From positions 1-15,342 of the forward strand of contig JAIEOG010000252.1 of the NCBI GenBank assembly GCA_019750655.1: a DNA stretch of 15,342 nucleotides, read 5' to 3'. The position numbers were made by a program, and so were the translations under genes. The stretch is from a bacterium. Its GTDB lineage: Bacteria; Bdellovibrionota; FAC87; UBA2466. Below, one piece after another: positions 1 through 7,684 of this stretch (positions are counted from its first letter, which is position 1; each line of letters begins with the position of its first letter). A model generated the notes under the pieces. The model was not told the origin of the DNA and did not search any database. It saw only the letters and a program-made list of their open reading frames with translations.

Positions 1-323
1 TTCAGGAACGACCGTAGCTTGGAATAATTTCCCACGCGCACGGGAATCCCTGCGCGCTTAAACGCCGAAAGCAGCGCTGGCTCGTCGAAGAGGCAAAGGG
101 CGGCGTCGTACCGCTCAATCGCCTGGCCTGGCTTCCAGGGCACAGGGCGGACACGCATCAAATCTAAGAGGCTGCCGACGATTTCCTGCAATTCCGCACG
201 CAGTAGCAGATCGATTTGCGCTTCGGGAAATGCCGTGCGCACGCTGGCTACTGCCTGCAGAGATAAAAGCACATCGCCCAATTTATCGGTGCGGGCGATC
301 AATATACGGCGCAGAGGCTTCAT
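1..323 (-). CDS. Glycosyltransferase family 9 (LPS heptosyltransferase-like), 3' end missing
   Basis: The visible 107 residues are the N-terminal part of a GT9 enzyme; the rest lies beyond the left edge. The opening is the family signature: basic residues, ILIARTDKLGDVLLSL, then a predicted helix ending in FPEAQIDLLLR. The segment AGIPVRVGN near residue 95 is also typical. GT9 enzymes (WaaC, WaaF, WaaQ and relatives) move heptose from an ADP-sugar to lipopolysaccharide core on the cytoplasmic face of the inner membrane; the exact acceptor here cannot be read. The ATG at 323 overlaps the meaB stop in an ATGA arrangement, so translation is probably coupled. A GGAAAG-like Shine-Dalgarno lies just upstream, inside meaB. 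It is the last visible gene of the six-gene minus-strand operon. The family call is firm; the substrate is unknown. Confidence 0.88.
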   Translation of the reverse strand, partial: MKPLRRILIARTDKLGDVLLSLQAVASVRTAFPEAQIDLLLRAELQEIVGSLLDLMRVRPVPWKPGQAIERYDAALCLFDEPALLSAFKRAGIPVRVGNYSKLRSFL

Positions 324-1237
324 GCTTTCCAAGGGGTTTGCGCGGCATCGAACTTCAAAAACCCATCATAGGGATTCGCCGCCGCGGCTGTATGCGCTGC
401 CACCCACTGGCGCGCCTGTTCGAGCACTCGAGACTCTACTAATTCTGCTAGCGTCGCCGCACGCGCGGCTTGCCGTCGGCCTGCGACCTTGGCTGCTTGC
501 GCTTCGGTGAAATCGCGCAGCGCTTGGAGCAATGCCGCCACACTTTCCGGCTTTTTTTCCTCGGAGAGAAGTACTGAAGGCGTCGGCTTGAGTTCACTCA
601 AAGCCTGGCGCAATTCGCCCGCGATGCGATCGGCGCCTTCGCGATCGGCCTTATGCACGGCAAACACATCGCCGATTTCCAAAATCCCGGATTTCAAAGC
701 CTGGACGCCATCGCCCCACTCCGGGACGAGCACCACTAAAGTGGCATCCGCAATCTTGCGGACTTCCACTTCACTCTGGCCCACACCGACGGTTTCCAAG
801 AGGATAGTGTCGAACCCAAAGGCATCGAGAAAGTGTACGACTTCGCGCGTGGCCAAGGACAAGCCGCCCAGTTTCCCACGGGTGCTGAGGCTGCGGATAA
901 AAACTCCGGGGTCATTGAAATGTTCGCTGAGGCGGATGCGATCGCCCAAAAGTGCACCGCCGGTGAAAGGGCTCACAGGGTCGACCGCGACCACCGCGAC
1001 TTTTTCGCCTTTTTCACGGCATAAGCGGATGAAGTGGCCGACCAGCGTGCTTTTGCCCGCACCGGGCGGGCCCGTAATTCCAAAGACGCGTGCTTTACCG
1101 ATTTTTGAATAGAGTTTGGCCAGAACCGCTTCGGTGCCAGGTTCGCGGTTTTCCGCCCAAGAGATAAGGCGGCTCAAAGCCCGCAGATCCCCTTTTTGAA
1201 CCCCCTCTAAAAGCTGCTCTTGCGTCTTAGCGCTCAA
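320..1237 (-). CDS. meaB: MeaB/ArgK-family GTPase (methylmalonyl-CoA mutase chaperone type)
   Basis: A 305-residue G3E-family P-loop GTPase. Visible motifs are Walker A GPPGAGKST (56-64), the family block VDPVSPFTGGALLGDR (85-100) with its metal/switch Asp, the ETVGVGQSE block (148-156) and GILEIGDVF (184-192). MeaB proteins load and protect adenosylcobalamin in methylmalonyl-CoA mutase or related mutases. No mutase is present in this window. The base-recognition motif G4, normally NKAD, reads HKAD here (H195, codon CAT), which is unusual. The start is TTG at 1237, supported by GGGAG at 1244-1248 with a 6-nt spacer; it overlaps the cca stop as TTGA. The stop overlaps the GT9 start by 4 bp. 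The protein is slightly shorter than usual (about 320-330). The family is certain; the client mutase is unknown. Confidence 0.93.
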   Translation of the reverse strand: MSAKTQEQLLEGVQKGDLRALSRLISWAENREPGTEAVLAKLYSKIGKARVFGITGPPGAGKSTLVGHFIRLCREKGEKVAVVAVDPVSPFTGGALLGDRIRLSEHFNDPGVFIRSLSTRGKLGGLSLATREVVHFLDAFGFDTILLETVGVGQSEVEVRKIADATLVVLVPEWGDGVQALKSGILEIGDVFAVHKADREGADRIAGELRQALSELKPTPSVLLSEEKKPESVAALLQALRDFTEAQAAKVAGRRQAARAATLAELVESRVLEQARQWVAAHTAAAANPYDGFLKFDAAQTPWKA

Positions 1238-2547
1238 CCCTTACTCCCGTGGTGCTTGCGCAAGTATTCTATGCCTTCTTCCCGCGTCCGGATACTCCCT
1301 TCCAAAACCTGGTCTTCGATCTCACGCAGGATGCGGCTAAACTCCGGGCCCGGCTTATGGCCCAAGGCGATAAGGTCCGCGCCCGTAACGATACGCGACG
1401 GCTCTGGCGGTTCTTTGGCGAATTCTGCGAGCTTCTGCTGGCAAAAGGCATAGGCGGAGAGGTCCTTATGGCTCGCCAAGCAATCAATCCGATGCAGTTC
1501 CATGTGGAGATCGAAACGGGGCATCCGGAAAAAGCGTTTCAGGGTGCTCACCCGCATATTGAACGCGTCCTTAAAACGCAGGTGCGCTTCGACCAACGCG
1601 CAAATGAGTTCCCGCGACTCATTAGAGAAAGCCAAGCGGCGGAGGATCTTTTCCGACATTTCTGCGCCAATGCGGTCATGGCCATGGAAGCGGATGCGAT
1701 CGGCCGCCCGCTCAAACGTGCAAGGCTTGGCGATATCGTGCAGTAGCGCGCCCCACGCTAACTCGGCCGGCGCTTCGTTCAGTTGGTCGAGCAACATAAG
1801 CGTATGGATGTAAACATCCCCTTCGGGGTGGTACTGCGCGGGTTGCTCCACGCCTTTTAGCGTCAGCACTTCCGGCAAGACGACAGCTAATAGCCCTGTT
1901 TCATCCAGCAGACGGATCCCGCGCCCTGGGGCAGGCGAAGTGAGGATCTTCGTCAGTTCATCGCGTGTACGCTCAGCACTTACCGAAGCAATTTTGGGGG
2001 CCAGCGCTTTAACAGCCGCAAACGTCTGGGGTTCGATTTCAAACCCGAGTTGCACGGCGAAACGCACGGCGCGCAGTAAGCGCAGGTGGTCTTCTTCAAA
2101 ACGCTCTTCGGGTTTGCCGATAGTGCGGATGACCCGAGCGGCGAGATCCGCCTGGCCATTCACGAGGTCTAACGGCTTTTCGGATTCCCCATCCCAGTAC
2201 AGGCCATTGACGGTGAAATCCCGGCGCTGGGCGTCTTTCTCGACGGTAGAAAAGGCGACCTGCGTGGGGTGCCGTCCATCGAGGTAAGCCCCTTCGGAGC
2301 GGAAGGTCGCGATTTCGAAAGACTCGCCCTCTTCCACCACCACGACGACGCCAAAGTGGGCGCCGACGAGCACCGTCTTCTCAAACAATGCCTGAACCTG
2401 CTCGGGGGTGGCGCTCGTGGCGATATCAAAATCCTTAGGCGCTTTACCCAAAAGGCGGTCTCGGACACAGCCCCCATTGAACAGGGCCTGGTACCCCTTC
2501 GCTTTGAGGGCGCGTAGCAGACGTAAAGCCGTGGTTTGTTTATCCAT
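1234..2547 (-). CDS. cca: CCA tRNA nucleotidyltransferase, class II with HD domain
   Basis: A 437-residue class II nucleotidyltransferase that builds or repairs the 3' CCA end of tRNA in the cytoplasm. Motif A is GGCVRDRLLG (25-34) followed by the catalytic carboxylates D39 and D41 in DFDIAT. The RRDFTVNGLYWD block (108-119) and EEDHLRLLRAVRFA (151-164) follow, then ERTRDEL (192-198). A C-terminal HD domain is shown by H248, H270-D271 in LLHDIAKP, and H288/H290. Poly(A) polymerase belongs to the same superfamily, but the PcnB signature with its basic G-R/K-R/K-F run is not seen, so CCA addition is favoured. A CC- or A-only enzyme cannot be excluded from sequence. ATG at 2547 has only a weak ribosome site, 41 bp after the preceding gene. 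The stop overlaps the meaB start. Confidence 0.9.
   Translation of the reverse strand: MDKQTTALRLLRALKAKGYQALFNGGCVRDRLLGKAPKDFDIATSATPEQVQALFEKTVLVGAHFGVVVVVEEGESFEIATFRSEGAYLDGRHPTQVAFSTVEKDAQRRDFTVNGLYWDGESEKPLDLVNGQADLAARVIRTIGKPEERFEEDHLRLLRAVRFAVQLGFEIEPQTFAAVKALAPKIASVSAERTRDELTKILTSPAPGRGIRLLDETGLLAVVLPEVLTLKGVEQPAQYHPEGDVYIHTLMLLDQLNEAPAELAWGALLHDIAKPCTFERAADRIRFHGHDRIGAEMSEKILRRLAFSNESRELICALVEAHLRFKDAFNMRVSTLKRFFRMPRFDLHMELHRIDCLASHKDLSAYAFCQQKLAEFAKEPPEPSRIVTGADLIALGHKPGPEFSRILREIEDQVLEGSIRTREEGIEYLRKHHGSKG
1244..1248 (-). promoter_or_regulatory. Ribosome binding site deciding the TTG start of meaB
   Basis: On the minus strand GGGAG is followed by six bases and then TTG at 1237. 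It lies inside the end of the cca coding region and supports both the non-ATG start and independent loading of ribosomes at the cca/meaB junction. Confidence 0.6.
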
Positions 2548-2588
2548 AGAACGCCCGGCAGCTTAAGCGCGCAGGCTGCGGAAATCCA

Positions 2589-3065
2589 TCAAAACAGAAA
2601 GCGGGCGTTCGCGATGGCCCAAGTGAGGAAAAAGTCGTGCAAAGGCGGCGCGAAATTGGCGCGCACCATGGTCCCGATAGCAAGGCCGCTGTCCCAGAGG
2701 TACTCAATGCCCATGCCTCCGTGGATCTCGAAACCGAGAGTGGCATTGTAAGTCCGGCTGGCCGTTGCAAAACCTAGCCCCGCTTCGAGCGTCGGACGAA
2801 GCCGGGGGTGATCCCCGATTTGGAAACGCCCTGTTGCCGAAATCGCAAACAGAGCGTCGTTGGCTCCGAAGCCTGCCTGCGCCAACATTCCCAACATCCA
2901 GCTGCCTTGAATCACACGCTCCAGATGTGGCGAAGCCAAAAAAAGCCCGGGTGCTGAGGCGTACCCAAGCCCAAACCCGAAGAGCCAGTCCCCTGCTTTC
3001 AGGCGATCGGCGTGAGCAGGAGTGGCTAAAAGAGCTACCAGGCAAAGAAGTCTGAGTCGGCGCAT
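2589..3065 (-). CDS. Small outer-membrane beta-barrel-like protein, function unknown
   Basis: A 158-residue exported protein. Residues 1-19 form a Sec signal peptide (MRRLRLLC, hydrophobic core, cleavage at AHA/D). The rest consists of short amphipathic stretches rich in Gly and aromatics (GFGLGYASA, LRPTLEAGLGFATA, EIHGGMGIEYLW) with turns between, as expected for a seven- or eight-strand barrel. It ends in RFLF, and a C-terminal Phe is the usual signal for the BAM assembly machinery. I chose the ATG at 3065 because the signal peptide begins there; an in-frame ATG at 3125 would add 20 residues of poor signal-peptide character and overlap thiL. It lies 31 bp after thiL and 41 bp before cca in the same orientation. 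It resembles generic OmpW/OmpA-sized barrels, but I do not recognise the family. Confidence 0.65.
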   Translation of the reverse strand: MRRLRLLCLVALLATPAHADRLKAGDWLFGFGLGYASAPGLFLASPHLERVIQGSWMLGMLAQAGFGANDALFAISATGRFQIGDHPRLRPTLEAGLGFATASRTYNATLGFEIHGGMGIEYLWDSGLAIGTMVRANFAPPLHDFFLTWAIANARFLF

Positions 3066-3096
3066 GGGAGAAGTTTCGCGAATGCAGCGTCGAGGG

Positions 3097-4068
3097 TCAA
3101 GCCTTGGTATCACCGAAATGATCAAAGCCTCGGGCCTCTAGAGGCTGGTGGCCTTTTTCCGTCGAGATCCAGACCGACGGCTCACCCGCATGGACTCTGC
3201 CGATAGCGCGCACGCCGGGGAGGGCCCGAGCTATTTCCTCATCTTTACCGGCGGCGGCAGTGAATAGAAGGGCGTAATCCTCCCCACCATAAAGCGCCCA
3301 GTCCAATGCAGCCGCCCCGCTTTCATCGGCCAATGGCTGCAGCGCGGTGAGGTCGAGGTTTTGAGGAAAAAGTTCCATCCCGACGGACGAAGCGCGGGCC
3401 AAGTGCCAAAGCTCACTCACCAGGCCATCGCTCACATCAATCGAGGCGTGCACTCCGAGCGAGAGCCAAGCATCGCTAAGACATGCTTTGGGCCGCAGCT
3501 GCGCTTGCACTAGCGTGGGAAAAAGCGCTTTTGCTTCCTCAAGCCCCAGGCTTTGCAATGCCTGCAGACCAGCAGCGGCGTGGCCTACAGCCCCCCACAA
3601 GAAAATCGTATCTCTGGGACGAGCACCCGAGCGCAAGCGAGGCGCACCCACTTGCTCCCCTACTGCCGTAACGCAAATCACGAGGCCCTTCTCGCACCGG
3701 CTCAAGTTACCGCCGATAATCGACGTCACGGCGCTCTGCGCTTCCGCAGACAGGCCTTTGTAAAAACCAGGCAAGAAGTTTTCCGCTTTCCCGGGAGGCA
3801 AAACTAGATTGACGAGAGCGTACTTAGGACGCGCGCCCATTGCGGCGATATCGCTCAGATTCACTGCCAGGGCTTTATGACCGAGGTCTTCGGGAGAGCT
3901 ATAGGCAAGATCGAAGTGGACGCCATCGACTAGGCTGTCCGTTGTTAAAACTAGAGAGGCTTCGCTGGGGTTTAAGACAGCGGCATCATCGCCAATACCG
4001 ACGGCAACGCCTTTGGCAGGCGCTTCAACCCAGGATTGAATTTTGCGGATCCAGTCTAGCTCGTTCAC
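3097..4068 (-). CDS. thiL: Thiamine-monophosphate kinase
   Basis: A 323-residue PurM/ThiL-fold kinase that phosphorylates thiamine phosphate with ATP to give thiamine pyrophosphate, the last step of the cofactor pathway. All family blocks are present: GIGDDAAV (24-31), DSLVDGVHF (44-52) with metal-binding Asp, NLSDIAAMGARP (70-81), GGNLSR (119-124), DVSDGL (211-216), YGGEDYALLF (260-269) and GFDHF (314-318). Length is normal. The start is GTG at 4068, 19 bp after the lipoprotein stop, with only a poor GGACTAGG-like ribosome site upstream, so translation may depend on the preceding gene. No other thiamine gene is visible. The assignment is firm. Confidence 0.95.
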   Translation of the reverse strand: MNELDWIRKIQSWVEAPAKGVAVGIGDDAAVLNPSEASLVLTTDSLVDGVHFDLAYSSPEDLGHKALAVNLSDIAAMGARPKYALVNLVLPPGKAENFLPGFYKGLSAEAQSAVTSIIGGNLSRCEKGLVICVTAVGEQVGAPRLRSGARPRDTIFLWGAVGHAAAGLQALQSLGLEEAKALFPTLVQAQLRPKACLSDAWLSLGVHASIDVSDGLVSELWHLARASSVGMELFPQNLDLTALQPLADESGAAALDWALYGGEDYALLFTAAAGKDEEIARALPGVRAIGRVHAGEPSVWISTEKGHQPLEARGFDHFGDTKA

Positions 4069-4087
4069 GGCGAGAGCCTAGTCCAGG

Positions 4088-7000
4088 CTAGCACCCTTCG
4101 TCTACCTGACCGTCGCAGTTATCGTCTGTACCGTTAAAGCAGGTTTCGCCCTGCCCAGGGTGAATAGAGGGATCCCAATCGGCACAGTCCGCATTCGCCC
4201 CATTGGCGGTGCAAGCAAAGTCGCCCGTCCCATACCCGTCCCCGTCGAGATCCACGAAACACTGAACATCCGCACAGTCGGCTAGGCCATTGCAGTTCTC
4301 GTCCGTGCTGTTAGAGCAATTTTCAGTCATCCCCGGGTTAATAGTTGCGATAGAGTCATCGCAATCGTTTCCACCCTGGTTATGATCTGTATAGTTGTCG
4401 CCGTCCATGTCGCAGCCTTCGTCTATGACGGTATCGCAATCGTTGTCGACACCGTCGCAAACCTCAGTCGTCGGGAAGGAAGCGCTGGCATCGTTGCAGT
4501 CTTGAGGGTTGCAACTGGAATCTCCTGCATAGGAGCCGTCGCCGTCGTTGTCATGCAAGCAGTCACTATCAGAGCAATCGGCCTGCCCATCACAGTCGTT
4601 GTCCCTACCATCGATACAGTTTTCCGCACCGCCTGGGTGCACGTCTGAGTGCGTATCGTCGCAGTCGTTTCCGCCCATCGCGACGGTGATATACCCATCC
4701 CCATCACCATCGCAGAGTTCATCGGTCTGGCCATCGCAGTCGTTGTCCACGCCGTCGCAAATTTCGGGCGCCCCAGAATTTACCGTCGCATTGGTGTCGT
4801 CGCAATCGCCCGTCCCGACGCAAACAGCAGCGCCCACACCGTAGTTGTCGTGATCCCCGTCATAGGCGCAATCGGTATCACCACAACCGGGCTGGCCATC
4901 ACAGTCCTCATCTATGAACCCGGAGTTACAGTTCTCTCCAGCTCCAGGGTGCACAGTGCCGTCACTATCGTCGCAGTCATTTCCACCCTGGGCGATGTCG
5001 GCATACCCATCCCCGTCTTGATCCAGGCCCTCGTCGATGAAACCATCGCAATCATTGTCGACTGTATCGAAAAGTTCCGTGGCACCGGGGTAAGCCGTGG
5101 CATTGTTATCGTTGCAATCGGAACCGCAGCCATTTGCAAAAGACCTATAACTATCCCCGTCTACGTCAACCCCACATATAGGATCCGCACAATCGACCAG
5201 GAAATCGCAATTATTGTCGATGGCATCCGAGCAGTTTTCGCCGGCACCAGGGAAAAGGATATTGTCAAAGTCGTTGCAGTCGCCGCCGAGTTCCGTGCTG
5301 CCGTCGCCGTCGCGATCGGAGAACGGAGAGTTGACACAGCTTATGGAGGAGACCTCACACAGAGGGTATAGATTCGTGGTGCAACTATAGCTGTACCATT
5401 CGCCACTGGGTGCCGGATCTAGGCTCGCACAGTTATCAACGGGGTGGTTAAGGGCCCAGCGCGAGTAAGTCAGGGGATTGTTGCAGACGTTTACGTAACC
5501 ACTCCCTGGGTTTGTCGCGCCAATCCAAACGGCATTGGATAGAAGCGAAGCCACGGCTTTACTGTCTGCATCACTCCCAAGAACCGCAAGCTGCCAACCC
5601 TGCGACTCGCAGTATGCGACCGCGCCCAACCAAGTGGCGACAGGGTTTCCGATTGCAAAGGTCTTACTATTAACGCCAAACATCTGTCCCGGGGCGATAC
5701 ATGAGAGATTGCCACCTGAACAATCATCATCTCTACCGTTGTCGCAGACCTCGAGTCTTCCGGGGTTGATCAAAGCATCGGCGTCATCGCAATCATCGCC
5801 GCCCATGGCGGTATCGGTGTAGTCATCGCCATCGTCGTCACAACCTTCGTCGATAGCCGTATCGCAATCGTTGTCCACGCCATCGCACGCTTCTGACAAT
5901 TGAGAATTCACATTAGCGTTCGAATCATCACAATCGCTATTGGTGCCACAGCTGGCGTTACTAGAGTTACTAAGGACCCCATCTCCATCTGCGTCTAAAG
6001 CACAATCAGTGTCGCTACAGTCCGTCTGGCCATTGCAATTATCGTCTGCGGAGTTTGAGCAATTCTCCGCAGCCCCCACGTAAATGGAAGGAGTAAAATC
6101 GTCGCAGTCTCCTGCGTCTGGCGTTTGGCCATCCCCATCGATATCAAAAGCGCTTACGTCGGGACCACAGACACCACCACCGAATTCGCAGAGGTAGGGC
6201 TTGGCGACCATGCAGTCAGTGTCACCCCATTCGCCGGGTACTGTTGAATTGGTAAATTCGGCGCAGTTTTCCGCGGTACTGCCGTCGGGCGCGGACTCCC
6301 AATGGGTGAAATACGTCGAATTGTCACAGGCGTTCGCCCAAACCCCCTCCGCGGCGGTATCGTGGTGCCCGATCCACATCGGAGAACCCACACGGCGTGC
6401 CAAGCTGTCGTTCTGATCTTGGTTTCCGATATCTACCAAGCGCCCGCCATCGGTATTGCATTGCAGCGCTGCTTCGGGCCAGCTTAACGGCGTCGCCGAG
6501 TGATAAACAAAACTGCGAGTCGTGTACATGAAGTTCTCACCGTCGACTAAACACACACTGTCGGCGCTATTGCAGTCTTGATCGATGCCGTCTCCGCAAT
6601 AATCCAAGGCAGCGGGCGAGATGCTGGCATCCGTGTCATCACAATCGTTGCCGCCCGTAGCGATGGAAGTGTAGCCATCTGTATCTGCGTCTATGCCACA
6701 TTCGTCATTCGGGTCTGTGGTGCCGTCGCAATTATTGTCTATAGAATCCGCGCAGACTTCATTCGCGGAGGGATTCACATTCGCGTCGCTCTCGTCGCAA
6801 TCGCCGCCACCACTACTAGCAGCGATGGAGCCGTCGCTATCGGCATCGGTGCCCGCAAAACGATCTTTTTCAAAGTTGTAGTTTTGGAGGATCTCCGCAT
6901 CGGAGAGCGTCCGGCTGTAAACGCGCACGACGGCGAGGCTGCCATTGAAGTACCCAAAGGAGCCGCCGCCCCCAACACCCGTGAAGGTAGGTGAAACGAT

Positions 7001-7684
7001 TTTCGTGCTTACCTCGCCCGTCGCTACACTTGCGCCATTTACGTAAAGCGTCGCCCGATTGGCGGTGAATGCCACGGTCAAGTGTTTCCACGAACCAAAA
7101 TTTCCGGGGTAAACCAAGACAGGTGCAAAGTGGGCGGTCCCGTGTTCATAGACTTCCACGGAGTTTGCCCCCACAGCCACGCCTGCTACCGCATCGGATC
7201 CGGCGATAGAACCCACTTCCGGAGAAAATGCTAGCTGCTGGTGTTCTCCGGAAAAGTTTCCGGTAGCCGCTTGAGTGTGTGCGAGCTGGGCCTCTCGGCC
7301 GACCACCCAGAGTTCGATGGTAAAGTCCGAACGCACTTGGGTGTAATCAAAACTCCGAGAGGCAGAATAGCTCCCATCGAATTCCACGCGGTAAGGGTCC
7401 GCACTGGTGCCGCTCCCCTTCCAAGCGGTGGCGCAGGTCAAGCCGGTTAAGCTTCCCGATACCAGATCCGTCCAATCGGTATTGGAACACGCACCTGGCA
7501 AGGTTCCATCGGCGCGAGCGGCATCCAAGTGCATCGCCAATCCCGTAGTAACAATGCCGTTTGTCGTCGAATCCACAGGCGGGCGAGGCATGTTTAAACC
7601 GACACCGCACCCCAGAAGAGAGAACAGAAAAAGGCCGGCGAAAAGGAGGGAGAAGGAACGGCAGTTTTGCGTGGCGGCGACCAT
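4088..7684 (-). CDS. Giant surface lipoprotein: LamG-like, two C-type lectin-like domains, thirteen MopE-type repeats
   Basis: A 1198-residue protein whose N-terminus is a lipoprotein signal (hydrophobic 11-24, lipobox LLGC, lipidated C26). Gly at +2 favours outer-membrane sorting by the E. coli rule. Residues 45-275 look like a LamG/concanavalin-like domain (GLAMHLDAAR at the start, EILQNYN at the end). Two C-type lectin-like domains follow, at about 382-501 and 665-777, each with a WIG core and the four canonical Cys (409, 474, 491, 499; 692, 752, 768, 776). The first has WGD near the Ca-site position; the second lacks it. The remainder is thirteen Cys/Asp-rich repeats of the MopE type (DCDD, then E-x-C, then DNDCDG), joined by DxDGDGY-like acidic loops resembling Ca2+ loops. 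A stop lies just upstream of the ATG at 7684. It heads the thiL-cca-meaB operon. A role in adhesion or glycan binding is inferred; copper binding should not be assumed from the repeat name. Confidence 0.87.
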   Translation of the reverse strand: MVAATQNCRSFSLLFAGLFLFSLLGCGVGLNMPRPPVDSTTNGIVTTGLAMHLDAARADGTLPGACSNTDWTDLVSGSLTGLTCATAWKGSGTSADPYRVEFDGSYSASRSFDYTQVRSDFTIELWVVGREAQLAHTQAATGNFSGEHQQLAFSPEVGSIAGSDAVAGVAVGANSVEVYEHGTAHFAPVLVYPGNFGSWKHLTVAFTANRATLYVNGASVATGEVSTKIVSPTFTGVGGGGSFGYFNGSLAVVRVYSRTLSDAEILQNYNFEKDRFAGTDADSDGSIAASSGGGDCDESDANVNPSANEVCADSIDNNCDGTTDPNDECGIDADTDGYTSIATGGNDCDDTDASISPAALDYCGDGIDQDCNSADSVCLVDGENFMYTTRSFVYHSATPLSWPEAALQCNTDGGRLVDIGNQDQNDSLARRVGSPMWIGHHDTAAEGVWANACDNSTYFTHWESAPDGSTAENCAEFTNSTVPGEWGDTDCMVAKPYLCEFGGGVCGPDVSAFDIDGDGQTPDAGDCDDFTPSIYVGAAENCSNSADDNCNGQTDCSDTDCALDADGDGVLSNSSNASCGTNSDCDDSNANVNSQLSEACDGVDNDCDTAIDEGCDDDGDDYTDTAMGGDDCDDADALINPGRLEVCDNGRDDDCSGGNLSCIAPGQMFGVNSKTFAIGNPVATWLGAVAYCESQGWQLAVLGSDADSKAVASLLSNAVWIGATNPGSGYVNVCNNPLTYSRWALNHPVDNCASLDPAPSGEWYSYSCTTNLYPLCEVSSISCVNSPFSDRDGDGSTELGGDCNDFDNILFPGAGENCSDAIDNNCDFLVDCADPICGVDVDGDSYRSFANGCGSDCNDNNATAYPGATELFDTVDNDCDGFIDEGLDQDGDGYADIAQGGNDCDDSDGTVHPGAGENCNSGFIDEDCDGQPGCGDTDCAYDGDHDNYGVGAAVCVGTGDCDDTNATVNSGAPEICDGVDNDCDGQTDELCDGDGDGYITVAMGGNDCDDTHSDVHPGGAENCIDGRDNDCDGQADCSDSDCLHDNDGDGSYAGDSSCNPQDCNDASASFPTTEVCDGVDNDCDTVIDEGCDMDGDNYTDHNQGGNDCDDSIATINPGMTENCSNSTDENCNGLADCADVQCFVDLDGDGYGTGDFACTANGANADCADWDPSIHPGQGETCFNGTDDNCDGQVDEGC
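4091..5320 (-). repeat. Tandem array of four A/B repeat dyads encoded in the lipoprotein gene
   Basis: Residues about 790-1198 hold eight MopE-type repeats that strictly alternate. Type A follows a GGNDCDD linker and ends in DCxDxDC. Type B follows a linker with an extra Cys and ends in DEGC or DELC. The first Cys of A lies at 803, 904, 1008 and 1108, and of B at 857, 961, 1063 and 1167. The duplicated unit is therefore a dyad of about 102 residues (about 306 bp). DNA copies are diverged, so this is an old protein-level duplication rather than a recent perfect tandem repeat. Confidence 0.8.
5354..5692 (-). other. Second C-type lectin-like domain (domain in the lipoprotein)
   Basis: Encodes residues about 665-777. 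The domain shows C692, WIG at 720-722, C752, GEW then C768, and YPLCE ending at C776-E777, which matches the two-disulphide core of the fold; C734 is extra. The usual WND calcium motif is replaced by WYS, so calcium-dependent sugar binding is unlikely at this copy. Confidence 0.7.
6182..6541 (-). other. First C-type lectin-like domain (domain in the lipoprotein)
   Basis: Encodes residues about 382-501. C409 pairs by position with C499 and C474 with C491. WIG is at 437-439, ENC at 472-474, and WGD (486-488) sits where WND normally contributes to the calcium site; APD at 465-467 lies where EPN or QPD would be. Calcium-dependent ligand binding is therefore possible here. Confidence 0.72.

Noticed and set aside
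489..1112. Plus-strand open frame of 207 codons opposite meaB
   Set aside because: meaB motifs are complete on the minus strand; the antisense frame is Ser/Arg/Pro-rich with no family features.
1249..1746. Plus-strand open frame opposite cca
   Set aside because: The cca HD domain and C-terminus occupy the minus strand here with conserved motifs; the plus frame has no ribosome site or recognisable domain.
1234..2547. Poly(A) polymerase PcnB rather than a CCA-adding enzyme
   Set aside because: The basic PcnB signature after the nucleotidyltransferase core and the long basic C-terminus are absent, while a C-terminal HD domain is present.
2548..2588. Possible hairpin terminator between the outer-membrane-like gene and cca
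   Set aside because: CCGCAGC and GCTGCCGG pair imperfectly and no T-run follows on the minus strand; the small gap fits an operon junction.
2589..3125. Longer version of the outer-membrane-like protein starting at ATG 3125
   Set aside because: It would place 20 charged residues ahead of a clear signal peptide and overlap thiL by 29 bp; ATG 3065 begins exactly at the signal peptide.
4649..5371. Long plus-strand open frame encoding a Val/Ile-rich, membrane-like protein
   Set aside because: It is antisense to the Asp-rich repeats of the lipoprotein: GAC/GAT codons read as GTC/ATC on the other strand, which creates an artificial hydrophobic frame. No ribosome site or family pattern supports it.
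4091..6853. CRISPR array or noncoding tandem repeat
   Set aside because: The periodic sequence is coding: it keeps one open frame, varies at DNA level and conserves Cys and Asp at protein level, with no constant repeat and spacer pattern.
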